64,000 bases of DNA from assembly GCF_023336505.1 (NCBI RefSeq), contig NZ_JAMAST010000005.1, forward strand, positions 1 to 64,000, read 5' to 3'. Shown here in pieces: positions 34,002-42,583 of this stretch; the stretch's first letter is position 1, and every line of letters starts with the position of its first letter. The notes under the pieces were generated by a model. It saw only the letters and a program-made list of their open reading frames with translations. It was not told where the DNA came from and made no database searches. The translations under genes and the position numbers were made by a program. This stretch comes from Sporolactobacillus mangiferae (GTDB lineage Bacteria > Bacillota > Bacilli > Bacillales > Sporolactobacillaceae).

Positions 34002-34598
34002 ATGGATGTTAATATACTGCTTTTTCCCGATTTTGAAACACTTGATGCTTTCGGGCCGGTTGAAGTTCTGGGACACGTTTCAGACTATGTACCGCGCTAT
34101 GTGTCACCAGGCGGCGGAATTGTGCATAGCAGGCAAAAGCTGCCGGTTATGACTGAGGCACTGGGAGATGCAGACACGAATGGAATCCTGCTTGTTCCGG
34201 GCGGCCAGGGGACACGCCTTCTGGTGACCGATCCGGAATTTATTAAGATGCTGGGGAATGCGGCTGAGCGGTCTGCTTTCTGCCTGACCGTCTGTACCGG
34301 CTCGGCACTTCTGGCAAGGACGTCGCTGCTGAATGGTCGCAGGGCAACGTCCAACAAGCGGGCTTTTGACTGGGTGCGCGGCCTGAATTCAGCTGTACAC
34401 TGGGCCGAACATGCCCGCTGGGTCAGCGATGGGAAGTATTATACCTCATCCGGTGTGTCCGCAGGAATGGATATGGCGCTGGGCTTTATTGCCGATCAGT
34501 TCGGCACGCGGCGGGCACAGGATATCGCCCGGCACATTGAGTACATCTGGAACAGCGACCAAACTGCCGATCCTTTTTCACAAGTAAAGAAAGTATAA
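34002..34598 (+). CDS. DJ-1/PfpI family protein
   Basis: 198 residues. DJ-1/PfpI fold with the nucleophile elbow CLTVCTGSALLARTSLLNGR and VPGGQGTR. The pattern is that of the ThiJ/PfpI group related to isonitrile hydratase and to AraC-linked sensor domains. It starts 13 bases after pepX (GAGGAGG upstream) and may be co-transcribed with it. Enzymatic activity is not predictable. Confidence 0.85.
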   Translation: MDVNILLFPDFETLDAFGPVEVLGHVSDYVPRYVSPGGGIVHSRQKLPVMTEALGDADTNGILLVPGGQGTRLLVTDPEFIKMLGNAAERSAFCLTVCTGSALLARTSLLNGRRATSNKRAFDWVRGLNSAVHWAEHARWVSDGKYYTSSGVSAGMDMALGFIADQFGTRRAQDIARHIEYIWNSDQTADPFSQVKKV

Positions 34599-34619
34599 GA
34601 TTTTCCCCATACCAAACCA

Positions 34620-34870
34620 GCAGCACAATATCATGGCTAAGCATCAAAGCGGAGGCGTTCCGGTTGATGCGTGCCAGCGAGACCCCGCAGATCTCAGTCT
34701 TTCTGAGAAGGCTCACTGTGCGCCCGTGGCAAGCAAGTAACCGCAGGATGATGCAACCCAGAGACATCAATCAGCAAACACAGGTCGAAAATTATAAAAA
34801 AGGGTTGATCGGTAAAATGTGACGAACGACCGGTAAATCGTGGTGCATGGCCGGTACGCTAAAACGATGA
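34620..34870. repeat. Partial dispersed repeat plus ~20-bp modules
   Basis: 34645-34765 shares GAGACCCCGCAG, GCGCCCGTGGCAAGCAAG and flanking bases with the copies at 17121 and 52147. At 34795-34870 follow three degenerate units, GATCGGTAAAATG, GACCGGTAAATCG and GGCCGGTACGCTA. No gene is seen here. Confidence 0.65.
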
Positions 34871-35107
34871 TGTTGCGATCAGGAACCGCGCATTTTTATC
34901 CAGTTTTTCTAAAGTCATTGATGATGAAAGGACAGAGTTCCTTGATTTTATTTGCCATAGGTGCGCTTATGATTTAAACTGAAAGTAATCTGATGAACGG
35001 AAGGGTGAACCAAGGGCCGATGAAAAACTAATCCTATTTTTGAAACCGAGAATGAAAGCCAGTCGAAGAGAGAGCACAGTTCTGTCTTCATGGCCTTCAA
35101 TCGGAAT
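34871..35107. other. Gene-free leader region before the ABC-F gene
   Basis: Two small frames could encode leader peptides: ATG 34921 (18 codons, ending LMI-stop) and ATG 35020 (MKN-stop) behind AAGGGCC. Neither is proven. A promoter cannot be named with confidence. Confidence 0.35.
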
Positions 35108-35220
35108 TTTCAGGATAGGATCGGTTTTTCTATAGCTGTACCCGAAAATCACATTTTCGTGTTCACCTATTTTATGCTCCCTATCCTGAAATACAGGCGG
35201 GGGCTTTTTTTATTTCCCCC
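35108..35220 (+). promoter_or_regulatory. Structured leader, possible attenuator of ABC-F gene
   Basis: TTTCAGGATAGG (35108-35119) can pair perfectly with CCTATCCTGAAA (35180-35191) around an inner hairpin CGAAAA...TTTTCG; then GGGGGC-TTTTTTTATTT-CCCCC (35199-35220). Two mutually close structures and a T-run just before an ABC-F gene resemble the ribosome-mediated attenuators that control antibiotic-resistance ABC-F genes. The mechanism is inferred. Confidence 0.55.
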
Positions 35221-35247
35221 GGATTAAGAAATAATGGGGATGATGCA

Positions 35248-36816
35248 ATGGAATTGCTTGAAGCATTGAATGTGAAACATTCTGTAAAAGGCCGTCTGCT
35301 CTTTGAAACAAAAGAGCTGCGCGTGCATCGAGGTGACCGAATCGGACTTGTAGGGCGAAACGGCTGCGGAAAAACAACGCTGCTGAATATACTGGCGAAA
35401 AAGGTGACACCTGAAGAAGGAACCGTGATTCAGCGCGCGTCATGCACGCTGCTGCCGCAACTGAAGAGAACTGACACGACGAAGAGCGGCGGAGAGGTGA
35501 CTCAGGAATATATTCAGAGGGCACTGAACGAGGCGCCGGAACTGCTGCTTGCCGATGAGCCGACGACCAATCTGGATCTGGAGCATATTGAGTGGCTGGA
35601 AAAGAAGCTTCGTGCGTGGCAGGGTGCGTTGATACTTGTCTCCCATGATCGTGCGTTTCTTGATGCGCTCTGCATGTCCATATGGGAAATTGATGAAGAA
35701 AAAATTAAACGATACACAGGCAACTACAGCGCCTACATTACTCAGAAAGAAATGAAGCGCGCCGAACAGCAGCGTGCTTATGAAACCTACGAAAAAAAGA
35801 AACGTCAGTTGGATGAGGCGCTGCGGCAGAAGGAACGCAAGGCGCAAAGAGCGACCAAAAAGCCGAAAAAACTCAGCGCATCAGAGGCGGGGATCATGGG
35901 CGCCAAACCCTACTTTGCGAAAAAGCAGAAAAAATTGCATCAGACGGCCAATGCGATGAAAACACGATTGGATCAGATGGAGAAAGTGGAAAAAGTGAAA
36001 AACATCCAGCCGTTGAAAATGGACCTTCCCAATGCGGAATCTTTTAAAAATCGCATTATTCTCCGTGTCGAAAATCTGTCGGCTCAGTTCAGCAGACGCG
36101 TGCTCTGGCACAAAGCAAATTTCATGGTGCGCGGCGGAGACAAATTGGCGATTATCGGCTCTAATGGCAGCGGGAAAACAACGCTTGTGAAAAAAATAAT
36201 CAATCAGGCGGAGGGGATCACACGGTCACCGGCCATGAAGCCAGGCTATTTCAATCAAAATCTGACCATTGTGGATAAAAACAAAACGATCCTTGAAAAT
36301 GTCCGCGCGACATCCAGACAGGATGAATCTTTGATTCGCACTGTGCTGGCGCGCATGCATTTCTTTGGGGATGACGTGAACAAGCCGGTTGCTGTGCTCA
36401 GCGGCGGTGAACGGATCAAGGTTGCGCTCACTAAAGTATTTTTAAGTGATATGAATACGCTGATTCTGGATGAGCCGACCAATTATCTTGATATGGAAGC
36501 CGTCGCCGCTCTTGAATCATTGCTCAGAGAATATGAAGGCAGTGTTCTCTTTGTGTCACATGATCGCCGATTTATTGAGCATGTCGCGACACGAATTCTG
36601 TCCATTCATGATCAGACGCTCCATGTTTTTGAAGGGACCTATCAGGAGCTGAAAAGTGAAAATCTAAAGAAGGCACGTGACCTGGAACAGGACAAAAGAA
36701 TGGTGGTTGAAACGAAAATCACTGCCGTACTTAGCCGTCTGAGTCTTGAGCCGACACCTGAACTTGAAGAAGAATTTCAAAAGCTGGTGGAAGAGAAGAA
36801 GCGATTAGATAAATGA
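35248..36816 (+). CDS. ABC-F ribosome-protection protein (Vga/VmlR-like)
   Basis: 522 residues with two ABC domains and no membrane spans. Walker A motifs GRNGCGKTT and GSNGSGKTT, Walker B LLLADEPTTNLD and TLILDEPTNYLD, signature LSGGERIKVALTK in the second domain; the first domain's signature region is degenerate (TKSGGEVTQ). A charged linker (about 165-250) would reach the ribosomal peptidyl-transferase centre. Members of this branch dislodge lincosamides, streptogramins A and pleuromutilins. The structured leader upstream supports drug-inducible expression. Exact resistance spectrum cannot be read from sequence. Confidence 0.88.
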   Translation: MELLEALNVKHSVKGRLLFETKELRVHRGDRIGLVGRNGCGKTTLLNILAKKVTPEEGTVIQRASCTLLPQLKRTDTTKSGGEVTQEYIQRALNEAPELLLADEPTTNLDLEHIEWLEKKLRAWQGALILVSHDRAFLDALCMSIWEIDEEKIKRYTGNYSAYITQKEMKRAEQQRAYETYEKKKRQLDEALRQKERKAQRATKKPKKLSASEAGIMGAKPYFAKKQKKLHQTANAMKTRLDQMEKVEKVKNIQPLKMDLPNAESFKNRIILRVENLSAQFSRRVLWHKANFMVRGGDKLAIIGSNGSGKTTLVKKIINQAEGITRSPAMKPGYFNQNLTIVDKNKTILENVRATSRQDESLIRTVLARMHFFGDDVNKPVAVLSGGERIKVALTKVFLSDMNTLILDEPTNYLDMEAVAALESLLREYEGSVLFVSHDRRFIEHVATRILSIHDQTLHVFEGTYQELKSENLKKARDLEQDKRMVVETKITAVLSRLSLEPTPELEEEFQKLVEEKKRLDK

Positions 36817-36885
36817 TTGTGGTCAGGTTCGGCCTGCAATTATGAATGAACAATCAATGTCTCTGAACGGTCCTCTGGGCACATG

Positions 36886-36935
36886 AAAAAACCGACCATT
36901 GCGCGTCAAATAGAACGCGGTGGCCGGTTTTATTT
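36886..36935. terminator. Bidirectional terminator
   Basis: AAAAACCGACCA (36886-36897) pairs with TGGCCGGTTTT (36921-36931), with A- and T-runs outside. It lies between converging ABC-F and FtsH-like genes. Confidence 0.75.
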
Positions 36936-38647
36936 TAGTCCGTCTCTGTCTCTTCCCCGTCGGCTTTTTTCATGCTGCCGGAATCTGGAGAAGCTTTGAT
37001 TTGCGGGACTTCCGGGCGCGGATGCCCGTACAGGTTCACATAGATCGCATCGATTTCCTCACCGGTGAGATCACCGCGGTTCAGCAGTTCTCGAGAAATA
37101 GCGTGAACAAATTCGGTGTGGTTCTCGATCAGCGTTTTAACCTGATTCATCTGATCCTTGAGCAGAGCATTTATCTTCGGACGCAGCTGCTTAAGCGAAT
37201 CCTGCGGTGATCCGGCAGACAAGAAGCTGAACAGTTCATCCCCCATGCCAACGGCGCCGATATAGGCACCGGCAAGCTGCGTCGCCTGCCGCAGGTCGGA
37301 AGTGACACCGTTCAGTTTTTTTCCTAAAAAGAGTTCTTCGGATGCACGGGACGCCAGGCAGACCTGAATTTCGGCCAGCATTTCACTGTCGCTTTGGTTA
37401 TAACGTTCATGTGTCGGCTTTGTGGCGGCAAGGCCCAGAGCACTTCCGCGTCTGATGATCGTTACCTTCCAGACGCGTTCATGCGGTTTCAGTAAATATT
37501 GGGCGACCGCGTGCCCTGCTTCATGATAGGCGACATTTCGTTTTTCATCATCGTTCATGGAACGAAGCGGCTGTTTCAGGCCCCATTCGTAAGTTTCCAT
37601 GGCGGCGCGAAAATCTTCATAGCTGGCTTTTTTCGCCTCACGCTGATGGGCGATGACGATCGCTTCATTCACAATATGTTTGATCTGAGCCGGACTGTAG
37701 CCGATCGTGTCCAGTGCCGCCTTTTTTGCCGTTAACGTTTCCTCATGATTTACTTTTTTCAGATAGTAATCAAATACATCGACACGTCCGTCATAGTCGG
37801 GCGGGTATACCCACAGCTTACGGTCAAAGCGTCCGGGACGTAGCAGCGCGGAATCGAGCACATCGGGCAGATTTGTCGCGCCAATGGTCAGGACGGCCCG
37901 ACGCTCGGCTTTTTTATGGCGGAGACCGAGTGCACGAAACAGCTTGGCAAAACGGGAGTGGTCGATATTTGGCGGGTCCATTTGCAAAAGCAGTTCATTA
38001 AGCAGACCGGAGCCCCCCATTCCAAACATTGCGCCGATACCGCCACCTCCGCCGTTTGCCTGGCGGGACATGCCGATTGCATCGATTTCATCAATAAAAA
38101 TGATGCATGCGCCATATGTTTTTGCAAGCTTGCGCGCCTTGCGATAGAGCTGCATGACTTTGAGATTTCCGATGCCGAAGAACATATTTTGAAAGCTTGG
38201 AGCCGATGCATAGGCAAACGGGACCTGGGCTTCATTTGCAATGACCTGAGCAAGGTAGGATTTCCCGGTTCCCGGCGGTCCACAAAGGAGCATGCCGCGT
38301 ATGGCCTCACCGCCCATTTTTTTGAACGATTTGACACCTCTGAGCAAAGTAACAATACGTTTGGCATTCTCGACAATCTCAGGATTGCCGCGGTAATCAT
38401 CCCAGGTCGAACCGGTTTCGCCCGGCATAATCCAATAGGTCCGCCCTCTGGCGAGAAACCAGAAGAGGGCAACGAATTGAATGATCATAAAGAGCATGGC
38501 AAAAAACAACTGGAATACAACGTTGAATACGGTGATCGCAACATTCTGCACGGTTGGGCCGCCAAACCAGATCGTTACCGTAATGATGGATGCAACCAAA
38601 ATAAAGATCAGGACGTTCCGCCACATGATTCGGCGATACTTTTTCAT
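36935..38647 (-). CDS. Divergent FtsH-like membrane AAA+ metalloprotease
   Basis: 570 residues; ATG 38647 chosen because AAGGAG lies just upstream. Two hydrophobic helices (about 11-28 and 36-66), then an AAA+ domain (GPPGTGKS, IIFIDEIDAIG, GATNLPDVLDSALLRPGRFD) and an M41 protease domain with zinc motif HEAGH. The segment between the two helices is only a few residues, whereas FtsH has an extracytoplasmic domain of about 70. A Gly-rich insert (GGGGGIGAMFGMGGSG) follows Walker B. It is thus a second, non-canonical FtsH paralogue, presumably degrading membrane or cytosolic proteins. Confidence 0.85.
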   Translation of the reverse strand: MKKYRRIMWRNVLIFILVASIITVTIWFGGPTVQNVAITVFNVVFQLFFAMLFMIIQFVALFWFLARGRTYWIMPGETGSTWDDYRGNPEIVENAKRIVTLLRGVKSFKKMGGEAIRGMLLCGPPGTGKSYLAQVIANEAQVPFAYASAPSFQNMFFGIGNLKVMQLYRKARKLAKTYGACIIFIDEIDAIGMSRQANGGGGGIGAMFGMGGSGLLNELLLQMDPPNIDHSRFAKLFRALGLRHKKAERRAVLTIGATNLPDVLDSALLRPGRFDRKLWVYPPDYDGRVDVFDYYLKKVNHEETLTAKKAALDTIGYSPAQIKHIVNEAIVIAHQREAKKASYEDFRAAMETYEWGLKQPLRSMNDDEKRNVAYHEAGHAVAQYLLKPHERVWKVTIIRRGSALGLAATKPTHERYNQSDSEMLAEIQVCLASRASEELFLGKKLNGVTSDLRQATQLAGAYIGAVGMGDELFSFLSAGSPQDSLKQLRPKINALLKDQMNQVKTLIENHTEFVHAISRELLNRGDLTGEEIDAIYVNLYGHPRPEVPQIKASPDSGSMKKADGEETETD

Positions 38648-38860
38648 GACCCCACTCCTTCGCGCGTTATGTCTGTCTGCGGGCTTGTTTCTCTGAAATG
38701 AAAAATGAAAACGTAAAAACACGAATGATCATAGCATTCTGAATGCTGCCTCGACAGACGACGACAAAAATCTCAAATCATAAACATAAATTTAATTATA
38801 GTCGCAAGTCTAATCATTCGCACAATATTGAAATCAAACACACAAATGTAAGTGAAGGCC

Positions 38861-38919
38861 AATTGTAACGAACAACACTGAAATCGTAACGAAGCGACAG
38901 GATCGTAACGAACAGACCA
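38861..38919. repeat. Three ~20-bp direct repeats (TGTAACGAA / TCGTAACGAA)
   Basis: TTGTAACGAACAACACTGAA, ATCGTAACGAAGCGACAGG and ATCGTAACGAACAGACC follow each other at a period of about 20 bp, upstream of the aminotransferase gene. They may be iterated protein-binding sites or another form of the ~20-bp intergenic modules seen elsewhere in the window. Confidence 0.6.
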
Positions 38920-39067
38920 AAAATTGTCATCAAATGGAGATAATACGGGTGCTCAAGAAACGGTTGACTTTTTCATTCAACCAAGGCATTTGATATGTTA
39001 TCTTAGTTTTAGACATGATCGATGTGTCGGTACAGCTTTTCAAGTGATGACATCAGGGGGTATGAAA

Positions 39068-40225
39068 GTGGAGTATTCAAAAAAGGTAACGGCGATCAAG
39101 CCGTCGCCAATAAGAGATATGATGGTGCGTGCGGCGCGTATCAGGGATGTCATCTCGTTTGCTGTCGGCGAACCGGATTTTATTTCGGCTCCGAATATTA
39201 TTGAGGCAGCCAAGCGTTCGCTTGATGAGGGGGAGACCAAATATGCGCCGGGTGCAGGCATTACAAAGCTGCGCGAGGTGTATATCCGCTATCTTGAAGA
39301 AGCGATCGGTGTCGCTTATCAGGCAGACAACTGTCTGATTACCACTGGTGGTATGGGCGCGCTTTTTCTCGGCCTGACGGCACTTCTGAATCCGGGTGAT
39401 GAGGTGATACTCAGTTCACCGTACTGGACAAATTACGGTCAGCAGATTGTACTGTGCGGCGGCACGCCAGTCCGTGTCGAAGTATCAGAAGAAAATGAAT
39501 TTATTCTGACAGCTGATGATGTACGCCAAGCGTTGACGCCGAGAACGAAAGTAATTCTGCTGAATTCCCCGAGCAATCCAACTGGAAGTGTCATGGACAG
39601 GGAGTCACTTCAGCAAATTGCAGAAATTGCAAAGACACATGACCTTTTTGTGATCAGCGATGAAGTGTACCGCCATATTCTGTTTGACGGTCAGGAATAC
39701 ACGAGTATTGCATCATTCCCGGGTATGAAGGAACGCACGCTGATCGTGGACAGTTGCTCAAAAACACATGCAATGACCGGTTTTCGTGTGGGCTTTGCTA
39801 CAGGACCGGATGATCTGATTCGCGAGATGACCAAAGTCACCGAAGATGTCTGGAGCTGTGTCAATTCCTCTGCTCAATACGCGGCGATTGAAGCGTTGAC
39901 CAATGGAACCGCCTATCGGGAGATGATGGTGAAGGAATATGAAAAACGGCGTAACTATATTTATACGCGGATTAAATCCACTCCTTTGATTTCCTGTATT
40001 AAACCGATGGGGGCGTTCTATCTTTTTGCAAACATTAAAGGCACGGGGCTGTCTGCTAAAACATTCTGTGACCGACTTTTAGAAGAGCAGCATGTGGCTG
40101 TTGTGCCGGGAGACAATTTTGGATCAGGCGCTTCGGGCTATGTACGGATTTCTTATGCGACCTCCATGGAAAAGATCAAAGAAGGCATGGACCGGGTGCA
40201 GGCATTTGTCACGAATCTTAACTGA
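39068..40225 (+). CDS. Class I/II PLP aminotransferase
   Basis: 385 residues from GTG 39068, which has AGGGGG seven bases upstream (an ATG at 39062 overlaps that site). AspC/PatA-like fold type I enzyme: FAVGEPDF, NSPSNPTGSVMD, and the PLP lysine in DSCSKTHAMTGFRVGFATG. Substrate may be aspartate or an aromatic/branched amino acid. An aspartokinase gene lies downstream, which suggests aspartate-family metabolism, though a pseudogene separates them. Confidence 0.88.
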   Translation: MEYSKKVTAIKPSPIRDMMVRAARIRDVISFAVGEPDFISAPNIIEAAKRSLDEGETKYAPGAGITKLREVYIRYLEEAIGVAYQADNCLITTGGMGALFLGLTALLNPGDEVILSSPYWTNYGQQIVLCGGTPVRVEVSEENEFILTADDVRQALTPRTKVILLNSPSNPTGSVMDRESLQQIAEIAKTHDLFVISDEVYRHILFDGQEYTSIASFPGMKERTLIVDSCSKTHAMTGFRVGFATGPDDLIREMTKVTEDVWSCVNSSAQYAAIEALTNGTAYREMMVKEYEKRRNYIYTRIKSTPLISCIKPMGAFYLFANIKGTGLSAKTFCDRLLEEQHVAVVPGDNFGSGASGYVRISYATSMEKIKEGMDRVQAFVTNLN

Positions 40226-40240
40226 AAGAGGGTAGGGATA

Positions 40241-40730
40241 ATGGAGCACCATTCAGTTACTTTAATATCGTTTCTGCCAGACCGCCGATGCTCTCTGTTG
40301 CGATACAGCGGTCAGCGGGGCGTTTGAAAGATACTGAACGAAACATTATTGAATCCGGGTAATTTGTCGTCCACGTTGTGAATGAACAGAATGTCGCTCA
40401 AGTCAACCAGACAGCAGCTCGCGTGGGACCAGATCAAAGTGAAATCGCTGCAGCTGGATTGACCCCTGCTTCAAGCAGTGAAATTGCTGTTCCGGGAATA
40501 AAAGAAGCCCGGATACGTTTTGAATGTGTACTCAAGAAAGCCATCGAACTGGGAGAAAACTTGGAACCTGCATGTGATCTCGTGTCGGGAGGATTGTCCG
40601 TTATCATATTCAGGATGATCTTTATGATCATGGACGCATTGATCCCAGAAAACTGGCAGCAGTTGGAAGACTTGCCGGTGCGAATTACGTCAAAATCGGT
40701 GATATTTTTACAATTGAACGGCCGGAATAA
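40241..40730 (+). pseudogene. Flavin reductase-like (DIM6/NTAB) pseudogene
   Basis: ATG 40241 has GAGGG upstream and opens MEHHSV, but the N-terminal part is deleted. In the next frame YFNIVSARPPMLSVAIQRSA runs to a stop at ...NIIESG, then FVVHVVNEQNVAQVNQTAAR, the FMN-binding block of flavin reductase-like proteins. A further frameshift near 40585 leads to GRIVRYHIQDDLYDHGRIDP and KIGDIFTIERPE with TAA at 40728. A deletion, a stop and a frameshift make it inactive. The 127-residue open frame seen in the middle is therefore not an independent gene. Confidence 0.8.
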
Positions 40731-40784
40731 AGACATGTCAGGAACATGCAAGAAAGTATAATATTTTGCTCTTTGCCCGAAGAG

Positions 40785-40945
40785 ACATGCGGTGCGCCCG
40801 CGGCAAGCGAGCAACCGTAGTGTCGATGCGATGCAATCGGGCAAGGTAAGATCAATATCATAGTCAGAAGATTGTAGAAAGGGCAATGGCCGGAAAACCG
40901 CGATTAATGATCGGAAAATCACACCGGCAAACCATACTAAATGAC
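40785..40945. repeat. Partial dispersed repeat plus ~20-bp modules
   Basis: GTGCGCCCGCGGCAAGCGAG (40792-40811) belongs to the dispersed GC-rich repeat; then degenerate GGCCGGAAAACC, GATCGGAAAATC and ACCGGCAAACC units follow at 40886-40935. Confidence 0.55.
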
Positions 40946-41039
40946 CAGTGCACTTAAGATTTCGCCTTTCCCCAAGGCCTGGCGAAACCAAATTTTCTAA
41001 AAATTTTATTCCTTCGAAAAAAGGTTTGCTTCTTTTCAT

Positions 41040-41069
41040 GAAATAAGTAATACTAGTGTTACTTATTTC
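41040..41069. promoter_or_regulatory. 30-bp near-perfect palindrome before aspartokinase
   Basis: GAAATAAGTAA...TTACTTATTTC, symmetrical around ACTAGT with one mismatched pair, overlapping a possible -10 (TAATAC) with TTGCTT 17 bp upstream. There is no T-run after it, so an operator is more likely than a terminator. The regulator is unknown. Confidence 0.55.
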
Positions 41070-41093
41070 AGATAAGATATAGGGGTTGTAGCA

Positions 41094-42452
41094 TTGAAAG
41101 TCGTTAAATTTGGCGGGAGTTCACTTGCTTCCGGCCGGCAGGTTGAAAAAGTGTATCATATTGTTGCATCGGATCCGGAACGAAGGATTGTCGTTGTATC
41201 CGCTCCCGGGAAACGTTTTTCTGAGGATATTAAAGTTACGGACCTGCTGATTGAATGTGCTGAAAAAGCGCTGCGTGGAGAGGAGACTGCCCCCCTCGTT
41301 AACACCATTGTTGGCAGGTATAAGAGTATTGCGGAAGAACTGCGTATGCCGATGGATGTCATTAGCAGGATTACCGACGATTTACTGTCATTGATCGCAG
41401 GCAATAAACTGAATCCAGCAGCATTCATTGAAGCAATGAAAGCCAGCGGTGAAGACAACAACGCAAAACTGGTTGCGGCAGCTTTTCGCTATAAAGGTCT
41501 GGACGCGCATTATGTCTCGCCGCGGGACGCAGGTCTCAGCGTCAGCAATGAGCCCGGCAATGCCAGTGTGCTGCCGGAATCCTATGAGCGTCTGGCCAGA
41601 CTTAAGGAAGAACCAGGTATTGTCGTGTTTCCCGGATTTTTCGGCTATAACACGGACAATGAGGTCATCACGTTCTCGCGCAGTGGCTCAGACATTACCG
41701 GCTCTATTCTGGCCAACGCGGTCCAAGCGGAACTTTATGAAAATTTTACAGATGTGGATGCCGTTTATGCGGTTAATCCGCATATTGTCGCGCACCCGAA
41801 AGAAATCCGTGAACTGACATATCGGGAAATGCGTGAACTGTCATACTGCGGTTTTTCCGTTTTTCATGATGAAGCACTGATCCCTGCATTTCGTGCCGGG
41901 ATAAAGGTAAACGTGAAGAATACCAACAATCCGGAAGCACCCGGAACGCTGATTATGAGTACACGTAAGAATACAGATGGACCGGTGGTTGGTATTGCCA
42001 GTGATGATAAATTCAGCAGCATTTATATCAGTAAATATATGATGAATAAAGAAATCGGGTTTGGCAGGAAGGTTTTGCTCATATTGGAGGATTTTGGTCT
42101 GTCCTTCGAACACATTCCCTCAGGTATTGACGACCTGACGGTTATTATCAGGCAAAATCAGATAGATACGGCGACGGAGAAAAAAGTGATTGATCGTATG
42201 ATGCATGATCTTGATGCTGACGAAGTCCGAATCGAGCATGACCTGGCGCTGATTATGCTGGTCGGTGAAGGCATGCGGCAAGAGGTGGGTACAGCAGCAA
42301 GGGCTTCAAAAGCACTTGCCGAAGCAAAGATTAACATTGAAATGATTAACCAGGGTTCTTCCGAGACAAGCATGATGTTTGGTGTTAAAGAAGCGGTTGA
42401 GAAAAAAGCGGTTCAAGCATTATATCGCGAATTTTTTGGAAGGGCAGAATAG
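41094..42452 (+). CDS. Aspartokinase (YclM/LysC type III)
   Basis: 452 residues from TTG 41094 with AGGGG eight bases upstream. N-terminal amino-acid kinase domain (VVKFGGSSLASGRQVEKVYH, SRSGSDITGSILANAV) and two C-terminal ACT domains (NKEIGFGRKVLLILEDFGLS; INIEMINQGSSETSMMFGVK). It phosphorylates aspartate, first step to lysine, threonine and methionine, and the ACT domains imply feedback control. Its length matches the YclM/ThrD class and not the two-subunit LysC. Confidence 0.92.
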   Translation: MKVVKFGGSSLASGRQVEKVYHIVASDPERRIVVVSAPGKRFSEDIKVTDLLIECAEKALRGEETAPLVNTIVGRYKSIAEELRMPMDVISRITDDLLSLIAGNKLNPAAFIEAMKASGEDNNAKLVAAAFRYKGLDAHYVSPRDAGLSVSNEPGNASVLPESYERLARLKEEPGIVVFPGFFGYNTDNEVITFSRSGSDITGSILANAVQAELYENFTDVDAVYAVNPHIVAHPKEIRELTYREMRELSYCGFSVFHDEALIPAFRAGIKVNVKNTNNPEAPGTLIMSTRKNTDGPVVGIASDDKFSSIYISKYMMNKEIGFGRKVLLILEDFGLSFEHIPSGIDDLTVIIRQNQIDTATEKKVIDRMMHDLDADEVRIEHDLALIMLVGEGMRQEVGTAARASKALAEAKINIEMINQGSSETSMMFGVKEAVEKKAVQALYREFFGRAE

Positions 42453-42583
42453 ACACAATCGCGAATGTGGGTAAACACGATGTCCAATCGCAGGCCGAGT
42501 GGCTGAAATGGCTGATAAATCGTCGTCAGGCGGTCATTGTGGGCGATAATTGATAAGCGTTGCGTGTTTATTTTGTTGCCCAT
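42453..42583. other. Short spacer
   Basis: No gene or clear terminator is seen between the aspartokinase and the converging MFS gene. Confidence 0.4.

Noticed and set aside
40378-40761. Independent 127-residue gene
   Set aside because: It is the middle of a frameshifted flavin reductase pseudogene read partly out of frame.
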